Numbered from the stretch's first letter, positions 25,478-34,711 are shown. The stretch: 64,000 nucleotides of DNA from Microtetraspora glauca (GCA_000721275.1 JOFO01000004.1:62001-126000); one strand, 5' to 3'. Numbers and translations: made by a program. Notes: generated by a model not told the origin, from the letters alone.

Positions 25478-26073
25478 ACCCCGGGGCACGCGGCGGCAAC
25501 GGAGACGGGACGGCGGGCGTCAGGCGGGTGCGGCTGTGGCGATGGCGGCGCAACGCGCTGCGCCGCCGCTCCCACGCCGTGGAGGGCTGGTTCCTGCTGG
25601 TGCTGGGCGTGACCGGGTGCGTCGGCGCGCCGCTGGGCGGCGCGGCGGCCTGGGAGGCCGTGCTGGAGGCACGGTCACAGCAGCGGGCCGAGAGCCACCT
25701 CACCGACGCCGTGCTGGTGGAGGACGCCGCACCGCCGGCCAGGGGCAGCGCACGCACCACGGTCGCGGTGCGGTGGACCGACGCCGACGGCGTCCCTCAC
25801 ACCGACCGGGTGCCGGTCGCCGGCCACCTGGAGCGCGGAGCGCGTGTCCCCGTGTGGACGGATGAGGACGGCGCGATGACCTCGGCGCCGCCCGGCCTGG
25901 CCGCCGCACGGTTCGACGCCTCCGTGGCCGGAACAGCCGTCATGGTGAGCCTCGGCTTCATGGTCCTCGCCGTCCACCGGATCGTGCGACGGCGATACGA
26001 GCGTCGCCACAGCCGGCGGTGGGCGAGGGAATGGGCCCGAGTGGCTCCCGCGTGGGACCCGCGAACCGCCTGA
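25474..26073 (+). CDS. Rv1733c-family membrane protein
   Basis: GTG 25474 overlaps the GAPDH stop (GTGA), giving 199 residues. Two membrane helices are seen at about 35-55 (FLLVLGVTGCVGAPLGG) and about 150-170 (AGTAVMVSLGFMVLAV). Between them is a beta-rich extracellular part with VAVRWTDADGVPHTDRVPV and RVPVWTDEDGAMTSAP. This layout is that of the actinobacterial Rv1733c family, whose mycobacterial founder is a DosR-regulon antigen of unknown function. Overlap with GAPDH implies translation coupling. Confidence 0.8.
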   Translation: MNPGARGGNGDGTAGVRRVRLWRWRRNALRRRSHAVEGWFLLVLGVTGCVGAPLGGAAAWEAVLEARSQQRAESHLTDAVLVEDAAPPARGSARTTVAVRWTDADGVPHTDRVPVAGHLERGARVPVWTDEDGAMTSAPPGLAAARFDASVAGTAVMVSLGFMVLAVHRIVRRRYERRHSRRWAREWARVAPAWDPRTA

Positions 26074-26105
26074 GCTGCCGCCGGGAGACCATCGGGCCCC
26101 TCCGC

Positions 26106-26124
26106 GGGACCTTCGGGACCTTCG
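26106..26124 (+). promoter_or_regulatory. Repeated DosR-type half-sites before adhE
   Basis: GGGACCTTCGGGACCTTCG holds the half-site GGGACCTTC twice in direct order with a 9-bp period, about 100 bp before the adhE start. A further GGGCCCC run lies at 26095-26101. No full inverted box is formed, so the function is uncertain. Confidence 0.4.
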
Positions 26125-26226
26125 CCACGGGCTCGTCCGGCGCAAGGCTGTGGGTGACGGAACGGGCAGCCGACCCGGTGGTCGGCCTTGCACGGCCGCT
26201 GGGCCACCCAGACTCAGGGAGCCTTC

Positions 26227-28884
26227 ATGCACCAGCCGACCAGCGACCCGCACACCACCTCTGACAGCGCCCCATCGGACACGCGCGTGGCCGTGAACCT
26301 GCTGGTCGACAACGCGGCCAAGGCACTCACCGACTTCGAGTCCTTCACGCAGGAGCAGGTCGACCACATCGTCGCCAAGGCCTCCGTGGCCGCCCTCGAC
26401 CAGCACACCACCCTGGCACGGCTGGCGGTCGAGGAGACCGGACGCGGCGTGTTCGAGGACAAGGCCGCGAAGAACATGTTCGCCTGCGAACACGTCACGC
26501 ACAGCATGGCCCGGGCGAAGACGGTCGGCGTCGTCGGCCGCGACGACATCGAGGGAATCATCGAGATCGCCGAACCGGTGGGCGTGATCTGCGCGGTCAC
26601 CCCGGTCACCAATCCGACGTCGACGACCGTCTTCAAGGCGCTGCTGGCACTGAAGACGCGCAATCCGGTGGTGTTCGCCTTCCACCCCTCCGCACAGGCG
26701 TGCAGCGCCGAGGCCGCCCGCGTCGTGCGGGACGCCGCCGTCGCCGCCGGAGCCCCCGAGCACTGCGTCCAGTGGGTCGAGGAGCCCTCGATCGAGGCGA
26801 CCAGTCTCCTCATGCGCCACCCGGGCGTGGCCCTGATCCTCGCGACCGGCGGAAACGGCATGGTCAAGGCCGCCTACTCGGCGGGCAAGCCGGCCGTCGG
26901 CGTCGGCGCGGGGAACGTACCCGCCTATGTGCACCGCAGCGCTGACCTGCGCAGGGCCGTCAACGACCTCGTCCTGTCCAAGTCCTTCGACAACGGCATG
27001 ATCTGCGCCTCCGAACAGGCGGTCATCCTCGACGCGGAGGTGTACGACGAGGCCCTCACCGAGTTCCGGCGCCTGCACGCGTACCTCGCGACGGCGGAGG
27101 AGAAGAGGCAGCTGGAGACCTACCTCTTCCCGCCGGACCCGGCGGGGCGCCAGGGCCGCGTCAATCCGGCGGCCGTGGGCCAGAGCCCCGCCTGGATCGC
27201 CGAGCGGGCCGGGTTCACCGTCCCCGCCGACACCTCGCTGATCCTGGCCGAGACCGGTCGCGTCGGCCCGGGCGAGCCGCTGACGCGGGAGAAGCTCTGC
27301 CCGGTGCTCGCCGTGCTACGGGCCGGCACGCCCGAGGAGGGGTTCGACCTCGCCGCCGACATGGTCGCCTTCCACGGGCAGGGGCACAGCGCTGTGATCC
27401 ACACCGGCGACCCGGACCTCGCGGAACGATACGGCCACCGCATGAAGACGGTACGGATCATCGTCAACTCACCGTCGTCCCAGGGAGCCATCGGCGGCAT
27501 CTACAACCGCCTCCTGCCCTCGCTGACCCTGGGCTGCGGATCCTGGGGCAGCACGTCCGTCTCCGACAACGTCTCCGCCGCCCAGCTGCTCAACATCAAG
27601 CACGTCACCACACGGCAGAACAACCTGCAGTGGTTCAAGGTGCCGCCGAAGATCTACTTCGAGCCGCAGGCCATCCGCTACCTGGCCGCGATGCCGGATG
27701 TCCACCGCGTCACCGTGGTCACCGACGCCACCATGACCCGGCTCGGGTACGTCGACCGCGTCAGCCGGGTCCTGCGGCAGCGGGAGCGGCCCGTGACCCT
27801 TCAGGTCATCGACGACGTCGAACCGGAGCCGAGCATCGACTCCGTAAGACGCGGCGCCGCCCTCATGCGCGACTTCCGGCCGGACACCATCATCGCCCTC
27901 GGCGGCGGGTCCCCCATGGACGCGGCGAAGGTGATGTGGCTGCTCTACGAACAGCCGGATGTCGACTTCGCGGACATGCGGCAGAAGTTCTCCGACATCC
28001 GCAAGCGCGCCTTCCGCTTCCCGGTTCTCGGTGACCGCGCGCGCCTGGTCTGCGTCCCCACCACCTCGGGCACCGGCGCCGAGGTCACCCCCTTCGCGGT
28101 GATCTCCGACCCGGCGACCGGCAAGAAGTATCCGCTGGCCGACTACGCCCTCACCCCCAGTGTCGCGATCGTCGACCCGGTACTCACCGCCGACCTGCCG
28201 GCGTCGCTCGCCGCCGACAGCGGCTTCGACGCCCTCACGCACGCCACCGAGGCGTACGTCTCGGTCTACGCCAACGACTTCACCGACGGCCTGGCGCTGC
28301 ACGCCATCAAGCTGATCTTCGAGAACCTGGAAGCCGCCGTCACCGGCCGGGACGCACCGCGAACCCTGGCCCGGGAGAAGATGCACAACGCGGGCACCAT
28401 CGCAGGCATGGCCTTCGGCAACGCCTTCCTCGGCATCGTCCACGCCATGTCCCACACCCTGGGCGCCACCTTCCACCTCGCCCACGGGCGGACCAACGCG
28501 ATCCTCCTCCCGCACGTGATCCGCTACAACGGCACGGTTCCCGCCAAACCGACGGGATGGCCCAAGTACGAGAGCTACCGGGCGCCCGAGCGCTTCCAGG
28601 ACATCGCCCGTGCCCTGGGACTGCCGGCCTCCACCGCCGCCGAAGGCGTCGCCTCGTACGCCGCCGCCGTGGAGCGCCTGCGCGACGCCGTCGGCATCGA
28701 ACCGTCCTTCCGAGCCCTGGGCGTCGACGAGACCGACTTCACCAGCGCCCTGCCGCGGCAGGCGCTGAACGCCTACGAGGACCAGTGCGCGCCCGCCAAC
28801 CCGCGCACGCCGATGCTGGACGACATGGAGGACATCATGCGAGCCGCCTACTACGCCGGACCCCGGCCACTGCCCTTGATCTGA
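26227..28884 (+). CDS. adhE: Bifunctional acetaldehyde-CoA / alcohol dehydrogenase AdhE
   Basis: The 885-residue fusion has an N-terminal CoA-acylating aldehyde dehydrogenase (about 20-450) with catalytic Cys260 in NGMICASEQAV. Its C-terminal iron-dependent alcohol dehydrogenase (about 470-880) has GGGSPMDAAKVMWLLYE, TTSGTGAEVTPFAV, DALTHATEAYVSV and the metal-binding HAMSHTLGATFHLAHGR. It reduces acetyl-CoA to ethanol and regenerates two NAD+. AdhE is typical of fermenting bacteria and unexpected in an aerobic filamentous actinomycete. With pyruvate formate-lyase about 19 kb downstream it would complete a pyruvate-to-ethanol/formate route. The sensor kinase gene follows after 68 bp on the same strand and may share its transcript. 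Confidence 0.96.
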   Translation: MHQPTSDPHTTSDSAPSDTRVAVNLLVDNAAKALTDFESFTQEQVDHIVAKASVAALDQHTTLARLAVEETGRGVFEDKAAKNMFACEHVTHSMARAKTVGVVGRDDIEGIIEIAEPVGVICAVTPVTNPTSTTVFKALLALKTRNPVVFAFHPSAQACSAEAARVVRDAAVAAGAPEHCVQWVEEPSIEATSLLMRHPGVALILATGGNGMVKAAYSAGKPAVGVGAGNVPAYVHRSADLRRAVNDLVLSKSFDNGMICASEQAVILDAEVYDEALTEFRRLHAYLATAEEKRQLETYLFPPDPAGRQGRVNPAAVGQSPAWIAERAGFTVPADTSLILAETGRVGPGEPLTREKLCPVLAVLRAGTPEEGFDLAADMVAFHGQGHSAVIHTGDPDLAERYGHRMKTVRIIVNSPSSQGAIGGIYNRLLPSLTLGCGSWGSTSVSDNVSAAQLLNIKHVTTRQNNLQWFKVPPKIYFEPQAIRYLAAMPDVHRVTVVTDATMTRLGYVDRVSRVLRQRERPVTLQVIDDVEPEPSIDSVRRGAALMRDFRPDTIIALGGGSPMDAAKVMWLLYEQPDVDFADMRQKFSDIRKRAFRFPVLGDRARLVCVPTTSGTGAEVTPFAVISDPATGKKYPLADYALTPSVAIVDPVLTADLPASLAADSGFDALTHATEAYVSVYANDFTDGLALHAIKLIFENLEAAVTGRDAPRTLAREKMHNAGTIAGMAFGNAFLGIVHAMSHTLGATFHLAHGRTNAILLPHVIRYNGTVPAKPTGWPKYESYRAPERFQDIARALGLPASTAAEGVASYAAAVERLRDAVGIEPSFRALGVDETDFTSALPRQALNAYEDQCAPANPRTPMLDDMEDIMRAAYYAGPRPLPLI

Positions 28885-28952
28885 CGCTCCGGGCCACCCG
28901 CCCGGCCGATAGGCTGTCACGGTACGGGCGGGTGATCGACGGAGGAGGACCG

Positions 28953-30680
28953 GTGGGCGTGGAGGAGCCGCTGTCGCGGATGCCCCAGATGCGGCTCGAC
29001 GAGCTGCTGGAGGAACTGCAGGCGCGCATCAACGCCGCCCGCGGCACCCGGGACCGGGTGCACAGCCTCCTGGAGGCCGTCGTCTCGGTAGGCCGTGAAC
29101 TGGACCTCTCGCAGGTGCTGCGGCGCATCGTGGAAGCCGCCGCCCTGCTCGTCGACGCCCAGTACGCGGCGCTCGGAGTGATCGGGCCCGACGGCCGGAC
29201 CCTGTCGCAGTTCCTCACCGTCGGGCTGACGGAGGAGGAGATCGCGAAGATCGGCCCCCTGCCGGCCGGGCACGGCATCCTGGGAGAGCTCATCCGCAAC
29301 CCGGAACCGCTCCGCCTGACGGACCTCGGCGCCCACGAGGCGTCCTACGGCTTCCCTGCCCATCACCCGCCGATGCGCACGTTCCTCGGCGTGCCCATCC
29401 GGGTACGCGACGAGGTCTTCGGCAACCTCTACCTGACCGACAAGCGCGGCGGCATGGACTTCGACGCCGAGGACGAGTCGGTGATCTCCACCCTGTCCGT
29501 CGCCGCCGGCGTCGCCATCGACAACGCGCGGCTGTACGAGGGGTCGCAGCGCCAGCAGCGGTGGCTTCAGGCCAACGCGGAGATCACCAACAGCCTCCTC
29601 TCAGGCAGCCCCCGACTCGAGGTCCTGGAGCTGATCGCCCGCCGCGCCCAGGAGATCACCGGCGCGGCGCTCGCCGACGTCTCCGTGCCCGTCGCCGGGA
29701 CGGACGACCTCGTCGTCGAGCTGGCCATCGGTGCCGACGGCGAGACCCGCCGTGGCCTGGTGGTCCCGGTCGCGGGCACGCTTTCCGGCGCCGCCTACCA
29801 GGCCGGCGCCCCCGTGACCACCGCCGGCCTCGCGCAGGACGACCGGTACACCGCCGGGCCCCGTCGCTTCGACGGGCTGGGCCCGGCGGTCGCCGTCCCG
29901 CTGGGCACCGCCGTCAAGGACACCCGAGGCGTTCTGCTGCTCGCCCGTCACGAGGCCGAACCGGTCTTCACGGAGGGGGAACTCGACCCGCTGCTCGCCT
30001 TCGCAGGGCAGGCCGCGCTCGCTCTGGAGCTCGCCGCGCGGCGCAGTGACGCCGAGCAGCTCGCCCTCCTGGAGGACCGCGACCGCATCGCCCGGGACCT
30101 GCACGACCTCGCCATCCAGAGGCTCTTCGCGACCGGGATGACCCTGCAGAGCGCGGCACGGCTCGTACAGCACGAGGGCGCCGCCGAACGCGTCTCGCGC
30201 GCGGTGGGGGACCTCGACGAGACCATCAAGATCATCCGTTCCACGATCTTCGGCCTGCGTGCCCGTGAGGAGGAATCGGGACCGAGTCTGCGGGCACGCG
30301 TGGCCCGCGCGGTGGGAGAGGCGGCGACGACCCTCGGCTTCCCGCCGCGCCTGAGCATGGAGGGACTGCTCGACACGGACGTGCCGCCGCAGGTGGCCGA
30401 GCACGTCGTGGCGGCCCTCACGGAAACGCTGAGCAACGCCGCCCGCCATGCCCACGCGAGCCGGGTCGAGGTCTCGCTGCAGGCCACCAACGACGAGGTC
30501 GTCCTCACGGTGACGGACAACGGCCGGGGCATCCCCGCCGAAGGCAGGCGCAGCGGCCTTCGCAACCTCGAGGAGCGGGCGACGGGCGTGGCCGGCACGC
30601 TGCGGGTCGAGCGGCCGACGGAGGGCGGCAGCCGACTCGTGTGGCGGGCCCCCCCCCCCCCCCGCCGTGACGGCTCGTGA
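28953..30680 (+). CDS. GAF-domain sensor histidine kinase, DevS/DosT/OsdK type
   Basis: The 575-residue protein has two GAF domains (about 55-200 and 225-365) and a HisKA_3/HATPase module. The first GAF carries the DevS-like string ASYGFPAHHPPMRTFLGVPI; His138, just before Pro-Pro, corresponds to the heme-ligating His149 of mycobacterial DevS, so O2, NO or CO sensing is likely. The phospho-acceptor is His384 in RDLHDLAIQRLFATG, and the ATPase has TETLSNAARHAHAS and DNGRGIP. GTG 28953 follows GGAGGAGG; GTG 28959 is also possible. It should phosphorylate the NarL-type regulator at 32119. A 15-bp C-run lies near the 3' end. Confidence 0.92.
   Translation: MGVEEPLSRMPQMRLDELLEELQARINAARGTRDRVHSLLEAVVSVGRELDLSQVLRRIVEAAALLVDAQYAALGVIGPDGRTLSQFLTVGLTEEEIAKIGPLPAGHGILGELIRNPEPLRLTDLGAHEASYGFPAHHPPMRTFLGVPIRVRDEVFGNLYLTDKRGGMDFDAEDESVISTLSVAAGVAIDNARLYEGSQRQQRWLQANAEITNSLLSGSPRLEVLELIARRAQEITGAALADVSVPVAGTDDLVVELAIGADGETRRGLVVPVAGTLSGAAYQAGAPVTTAGLAQDDRYTAGPRRFDGLGPAVAVPLGTAVKDTRGVLLLARHEAEPVFTEGELDPLLAFAGQAALALELAARRSDAEQLALLEDRDRIARDLHDLAIQRLFATGMTLQSAARLVQHEGAAERVSRAVGDLDETIKIIRSTIFGLRAREEESGPSLRARVARAVGEAATTLGFPPRLSMEGLLDTDVPPQVAEHVVAALTETLSNAARHAHASRVEVSLQATNDEVVLTVTDNGRGIPAEGRRSGLRNLEERATGVAGTLRVERPTEGGSRLVWRAPPPPRRDGS
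30649..30663 (+). repeat. Poly-C tract of 15 inside the kinase 3' end
   Basis: Fifteen consecutive cytosines encode the Pro run in WRAPPPP, just after the last conserved kinase residues. A length change would alter only the last few residues of the protein. Such runs are rare and are prone to slippage in replication and in sequencing. Confidence 0.9.
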
Positions 30681-30797
30681 TCGCCGTCGGGACGCGTCAT
30701 CACACGCGCCGTGCGGGCTCGGGCGCCGGGACCACCCCTGGCAGCCGGAACGTTCGCGTGCAGGTCGCACGCGCGCCCGGAGAGGAAGGCCGACCCG

Positions 30798-31262
30798 CTA
30801 CGGGGTGAGCCGCAGGCCCGTCACCAGGTCCGGTCGGATGCGCAGCGCGGCGTTCATGGCGGGGTGGTCCACCCAGGAGCGCAGGCGGGAGGCGATGGAC
30901 GCCAGCTCGCCCTCGTCCGTGACGCGGCGGGCGTATCCGGTGACCACGACGCTCCAGCCCAGGTGTGTTTCGGGATCGATGACGTCCGCTTCGTAGGCCA
31001 CGACGACACCGGTGGCGTCGGTGGGCGCCACGATGGAGGCGAGCGTGGCGCCGTCGTGGAGCTGGACGACGACGTCGTCGCCGTCCATGAGGTGGTTGAC
31101 GGGACGGACGGCCGGCAGGGCGTGCTGGGTGAAGACGATGCGTCCCAGGGACACGGTGCCGAGCAGGCGCAGCGCCTCGGCCCGTCCCAGCTGTGCCATC
31201 CGCCGGGGCGCCACCGCCTCGCGGTGATCGTCCACCGTTCGATGAGTGGCTTCCTCCTCCAT
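30798..31262 (-). CDS. Pyridoxamine 5'-phosphate oxidase-fold (PPOX) protein
   Basis: From ATG 31262, with AAGGTGG 7 bp upstream, the product has 154 residues: LGRAEALRLLGTVSLGRIVF, HALPAVRPVNHLMDGDDVVV, GVVVAYEADVIDPETHLGWS and VVVTGYARRV. This is the split-barrel flavin/F420-binding fold of the actinobacterial PPOX class. The mycobacterial relative Rv3129 belongs to the DosR regulon. A near-match DosR box lies about 85 bp upstream (31344-31357). A broken second copy of this gene is at 53650-53890. Confidence 0.88.
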   Translation of the reverse strand: MEEEATHRTVDDHREAVAPRRMAQLGRAEALRLLGTVSLGRIVFTQHALPAVRPVNHLMDGDDVVVQLHDGATLASIVAPTDATGVVVAYEADVIDPETHLGWSVVVTGYARRVTDEGELASIASRLRSWVDHPAMNAALRIRPDLVTGLRLTP

Positions 31263-31343
31263 CGTGCCCACCTTCTGCTCCGGTTCGGTCCTCGCGTGCT
31301 ACGTGCCTTCCGTCAGCGTGCCTGCGGCCGACCACCGGCACTA

Positions 31344-31357
31344 GGGCCGAACGGACC
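31344..31357. promoter_or_regulatory. Near-match DosR/OsdR-like box (PPOX gene)
   Basis: GGGCCGAACGGACC keeps the 5-4-5 spacing with one deviation from GNCCC. It lies upstream of the PPOX gene on the minus strand. Confidence 0.45.
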
Positions 31358-31416
31358 TTTCCCGCCACACGCGTTTCAGGCCGTCCTGCCGGAGGGCACG
31401 GCCTCCTGCCCAGCTG

Positions 31417-31737
31417 TCAGGCGAAGGAGCAGGGCAAGGCACGGTCCACGCCCAGGGCCCGGACGACCCGAGCGGGAAGCCGCTGGATACCGGACAGTCT
31501 CAAGCCCACGCCGGAGGCCTGGCAGCGCTGGTGCATGCGGAGGAAGAGCGCGACGCCGGAGCTGTCGCAGAAGGTGACGCCCGTCAGGTCGAGCGTCACT
31601 CCGCGTTCCGCCTCCCTGGTCAGACGGGTCAGAACCGGCTCGATGCGCGCGACGGTGCAGAGATCGAGCTCTCCGGCCAGGGCGACGGACACCGTGCTCC
31701 GGTCCGCTGGGGTCTCGGTCAGACTGATCTGGGTCAT
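31417..31737 (-). CDS. STAS-domain anti-sigma factor antagonist
   Basis: The 106-residue protein has one STAS domain: VSVALAGELDLCTVARIEPV, the phospho-acceptor loop LTGVTFCDSSGVALFLRMHQ, and LRLSGIQRLPARVVRALGVD. The Ser in CDSSG is the site expected to be phosphorylated by a partner kinase and dephosphorylated by a SpoIIE-type phosphatase. It would bind an anti-sigma factor and free a stress sigma factor. A remnant of a second copy ends at 54116 next to the transposon. It is divergent from the response regulator gene and shares its boxes. Confidence 0.92.
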   Translation of the reverse strand: MTQISLTETPADRSTVSVALAGELDLCTVARIEPVLTRLTREAERGVTLDLTGVTFCDSSGVALFLRMHQRCQASGVGLRLSGIQRLPARVVRALGVDRALPCSFA

Positions 31738-31864
31738 GGTCGTGGAGGCTGCCTCTCTGTGACCGGGCAGGGCCCGTGGCCTCTCGTTGCGCCGACAGCG
31801 CCGGCACGGGGCAGTCCACCGGAACGCGGACTCGGGCGGCATCTGCCGTGGGTCCCTCGGCGCG

Positions 31865-31878
31865 GGGCCGAAGGTCCC
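31865..31878. promoter_or_regulatory. DosR/OsdR-like box (STAS / regulator gap, site 1)
   Basis: GGGCCGAAGGTCCC fits the 5-4-5 inverted pattern and lies 128 bp upstream of the STAS start and 241 bp upstream of the regulator start. Confidence 0.6.
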
Positions 31879-32022
31879 TGTCCGGTCGGGCTGATCGCGA
31901 AGGGCCCATCGGATGCGAGTCGCCTCCGCCCGGTGTTCCTCGTCCGTGCGGTTGCCGAGCCCCGGCGATCGCATGGGCACCGCCGCTCCGGGCACCGGTG
32001 TGGAGAGGACGACGCGGAATGA

Positions 32023-32036
32023 GGGCCATCCGGCCC
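32023..32036. promoter_or_regulatory. DosR/OsdR-like box (regulator promoter, site 2)
   Basis: GGGCCATCCGGCCC lies 83 bp before the response regulator start, suited to autoregulation. Confidence 0.62.
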
Positions 32037-32118
32037 TGGCCGGAGGTCCCGTTCGCGCGGCACGATGCAGACGGATCCGCCTGCGGCGGAAATGGACTAG
32101 GCGAACACGGAGTGCTTC

Positions 32119-32820
32119 ATGACGGACAGCAGCGGCCTCACCGAGAAGGAGCCGGTCAGGGTCTTCCTGCTCGACGACCACGAGGTGGTGCGCCGTGGGG
32201 TGCATGACCTGCTGGACGCCGAACCGGACCTGACGGTGGTCGGAGAGGCGGGCACGGCCGAGCAGGCGCTCGTGCGGGTGCCGGCGCTGCGTCCGCAGGT
32301 CGCCGTCCTGGACGTGCGACTGCCGGACGGAGACGGGGTGAGCGTCTGCCGCGAGCTGCGCTCACGCATGCCGGACCTGGCCTGCCTGATGCTGACGTCC
32401 TTCGACGACGAGGAGGCACTGCTCGACGCCATCATGGCCGGCGCGTCCGGCTACGTCCTCAAGCAGATCACCGGCACCGACCTGGTCAACGCCGTGCGTA
32501 CGGTCGCATCCGGCCAGTCCATGCTCGACCCCGGTGCCACGGCACGGGTCATGGCCCGGCTGCGGGGCGGAGCCGCCAAGGAAGAGCAGCCGCAGGGCCT
32601 GCCGGGTCTGACGGATCGGGAGCGGGAGATTCTCGCCCTGGTCGGGGAAGGACTGACCAACCGGGAGATCGGCAAGCGGCTCTACCTCGCCGAGAAGACC
32701 GTGAAGAACAACATCTCCCGGCTGCTGGCGAAGCTGGGCGTCGAACGCCGCGTGCAGGCCGCGGTCATCGCCACCCAAGCCCTGGCCGCCCAGGACGACC
32801 AGGGCCGCCCGAAGACCTGA
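32119..32820 (+). CDS. NarL-family response regulator, DevR/DosR/OsdR type
   Basis: The 233-residue regulator has a receiver domain with the acidic pocket Asp19-Asp20, the phospho-acceptor Asp65 in [13 protein letters not shown], and the conserved Lys in [10 protein letters not shown] LuxR-type HTH at about 165-230 includes [20 protein letters not shown] and [20 protein letters not shown]. The [20 protein letters not shown] recognition region is that of DevR. It should be activated by the GAF kinase at 28953 and bind the GGGNC-N4-GNCCC boxes. A terminator follows the gene. Confidence 0.93.
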   Translation: MTDSSGLTEKEPVRVFLLDDHEVVRRGVHDLLDAEPDLTVVGEAGTAEQALVRVPALRPQVAVLDVRLPDGDGVSVCRELRSRMPDLACLMLTSFDDEEALLDAIMAGASGYVLKQITGTDLVNAVRTVASGQSMLDPGATARVMARLRGGAAKEEQPQGLPGLTDREREILALVGEGLTNREIGKRLYLAEKTVKNNISRLLAKLGVERRVQAAVIATQALAAQDDQGRPKT

Positions 32821-32843
32821 GTACGGTCCCACGGGGTCGTGAG

Positions 32844-32886
32844 CGTCCCGTCCGCGTCATCCGGCAAGGATGCCGCGGACGGGACG
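32844..32886 (+). terminator. Terminator after the response regulator
   Basis: Perfect 13-bp arms CGTCCCGTCCGCG (32844-32856) and CGCGGACGGGACG (32874-32886), with an inner CATCC/GGATG pairing, are followed by TTT. Confidence 0.85.
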
Positions 32887-32889
32887 TTT

Positions 32890-33462
32890 CCGTATGTCCG
32901 GCCGACAGGCCGGCGCATCGCGTTCGGGCCGTCCCGGCAAGGTTGCGCCGGCCTCGGACGGTGATGGCCGACGTGGTGGTCGACGCGCCGCACTCGGGCC
33001 ACCCGCCGTCACCGGGTCGCGCGACGGGCACCCTCGGGTCCACGCCGCGGAGCTCTCGACGGCCCTGGCGGGGGAGCCTCGAACGACGCGAGGTTTCTGG
33101 GTGTCCCCGCACGTAGTGCCCCCGCCCCGACAGACCATGTGGTGCGGGCGCTCACGACCGGTCCTCCTCGGTGCGAGGGCCGGTACAGGTCGTGAAGCCG
33201 GCTGCGTGACGCCTGCAGCCGGCGGGACGACCACCGAGCAGCCCCGGACGGCGATCACTCCCCCCCGGCTCCGCGCCCACGGCCCGTACCGACAGTTCGT
33301 CGAATCCGTGCGGGGCGGGAGCGCGACGGTTGAGGACACGGCTGTCAGGCCCCAGCGTGTGCCGCGCGAACGGGAAATATGCGGACTTCCGCTTCGTGGG
33401 CGGTCCGTTTCGCCGTGCCCGTGCCTCGACCGGGTCACCCGGCTTCCGGCGCCGCCGCGGCC
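32890..33462. other. Gene-free stretch
   Basis: No gene was recognised in these 573 bp between the regulator terminator and the 3' end of the minus-strand antiporter gene. Long frames exist on both strands but look like unbiased open frames in G/C-rich DNA. Confidence 0.45.
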
Positions 33463-34707
33463 TCACACCACAGGGCGTTCACGGCGACCGGGTTCCCCCG
33501 CCGTGCTGCCGCCACGACGCCGACTTCCTGATGAGGGCACGGTCGTGCCGGGGCGTGACGAGCGCTTCGCGTCGGAAGGGCGTGGTCCGGTGAAGCGGGT
33601 GATGACGGGGCCGACCACGGCGAGCAGGAGGACGTAGGCTGCCACGAGGGCGCCGAGCCGGTCGTCACCGGTGCCCACGAGGCCGACGATGACGAGGGAG
33701 AACTCGCCCCTGGCGATGAGCGCGGTTCCCGCACGCAGCCGCCCCCGGCGTCCCGCGCCCTCGCGGCGCGCCGCGTACCAACCGGACCCCACCTTCGTCA
33801 CGGCGGTGACCACGGCCAGGAGCAGGGCGACCGGAAGGACCGGCAGCAGCGAGTCCGGCGGGACGGACAGGCCGATCGCGAGAAAGAACACCGCGGCGAA
33901 CAGGTCCCGCAGCGGGCTCAGTACCTTCCGCGCCCGGTCGGCCGCCTCGCCCGTGAGGGAGAGGCCGACCAGGAAGGCACCGACCGCCGCCGAGACGTGG
34001 ACGGCCTCCGCGAGGGCCGCGACGACCAGCGTCACGCCCAGGAGGCGCAGCAACAGCTGCTCCGCGTCCGGGTGCGACAACAGCCGCCCCAGATGGTGCC
34101 CCCACCAGTAGGACATGGTGAGCGCGGCCGCTACCGCGCCCAGGGCCAGCAGCACTCCCAGCAGGGCCTCCTGCCATGTGCCGCCGGCCGCCACGACGGC
34201 CAGCAGTGGAAGGTACGCCGCCATCGCGAAGTCCTCCAGCACCAGCACGGACAGCACTGCCGGGGTCTCCCGGTTGCTCATCCTCCGCAGGTCGCCCAGG
34301 AGCCGGGCGATGATGCCCGACGAGGAGACGTAGGTCACCCCCGCGAGCGCGAGGATCCCTCCTGCGCCCAGTCCGAGCAGCCATCCCGCCACCGCACCGG
34401 GGGTCGCGTTCAGCACGAGGTCGACCCATGCCGAGGGCAGGTGGCGGCGCAGACTGACCGTGAACTCCGGCACCGTGAACTCGAGACCGAGCACCAGCAG
34501 CAACAGCACGACCCCGATGCCCGCACCGGTCTCCACGAACGAACCCGCTGCCGGGACCGGGGCGATTCCTCCCTCGCCCAGTGCCAGGCCCGCCAGGAGG
34601 TACAAAGGGACAGGGGACAGCGCGAAGCGTCGCGCCAGAGCGCCGAGCAGACCCAGGAAGGCGAGGATGACGCCCAGCTCCAGCAGCAGGGCGACCGAGA
34701 TACGCAT
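33463..34707 (-). CDS. Cation:proton antiporter (KefB/CPA2 family)
   Basis: The 414-residue protein has about twelve hydrophobic helices of the Na+/H+ exchanger fold, beginning LLLELGVILAFLGLLGALAR, with LLLLVLGLEFTVPEF and VTYVSSSGIIARLLGDLRRM in the typical order and GTALIARGEFSLVIVGL near the end. Unlike KefB, the cytoplasmic TrkA-N part is not fused; the regulatory domain is encoded separately by the next gene (34712-35191), 4 bp upstream on the same strand. It should exchange K+ or Na+ for H+. The last 40 residues are charged and disordered. Confidence 0.93.
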   Translation of the reverse strand: MRISVALLLELGVILAFLGLLGALARRFALSPVPLYLLAGLALGEGGIAPVPAAGSFVETGAGIGVVLLLLVLGLEFTVPEFTVSLRRHLPSAWVDLVLNATPGAVAGWLLGLGAGGILALAGVTYVSSSGIIARLLGDLRRMSNRETPAVLSVLVLEDFAMAAYLPLLAVVAAGGTWQEALLGVLLALGAVAAALTMSYWWGHHLGRLLSHPDAEQLLLRLLGVTLVVAALAEAVHVSAAVGAFLVGLSLTGEAADRARKVLSPLRDLFAAVFFLAIGLSVPPDSLLPVLPVALLLAVVTAVTKVGSGWYAARREGAGRRGRLRAGTALIARGEFSLVIVGLVGTGDDRLGALVAAYVLLLAVVGPVITRFTGPRPSDAKRSSRPGTTVPSSGSRRRGGSTAGEPGRRERPVV

Positions 34708-34711
34708 CCGC

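Noticed and set aside
32870..33637. Plus-strand frame of 255 codons downstream of the response regulator
   Set aside because: It has no ribosome site, no known motif, and runs through the terminator and into the antisense of the antiporter gene.
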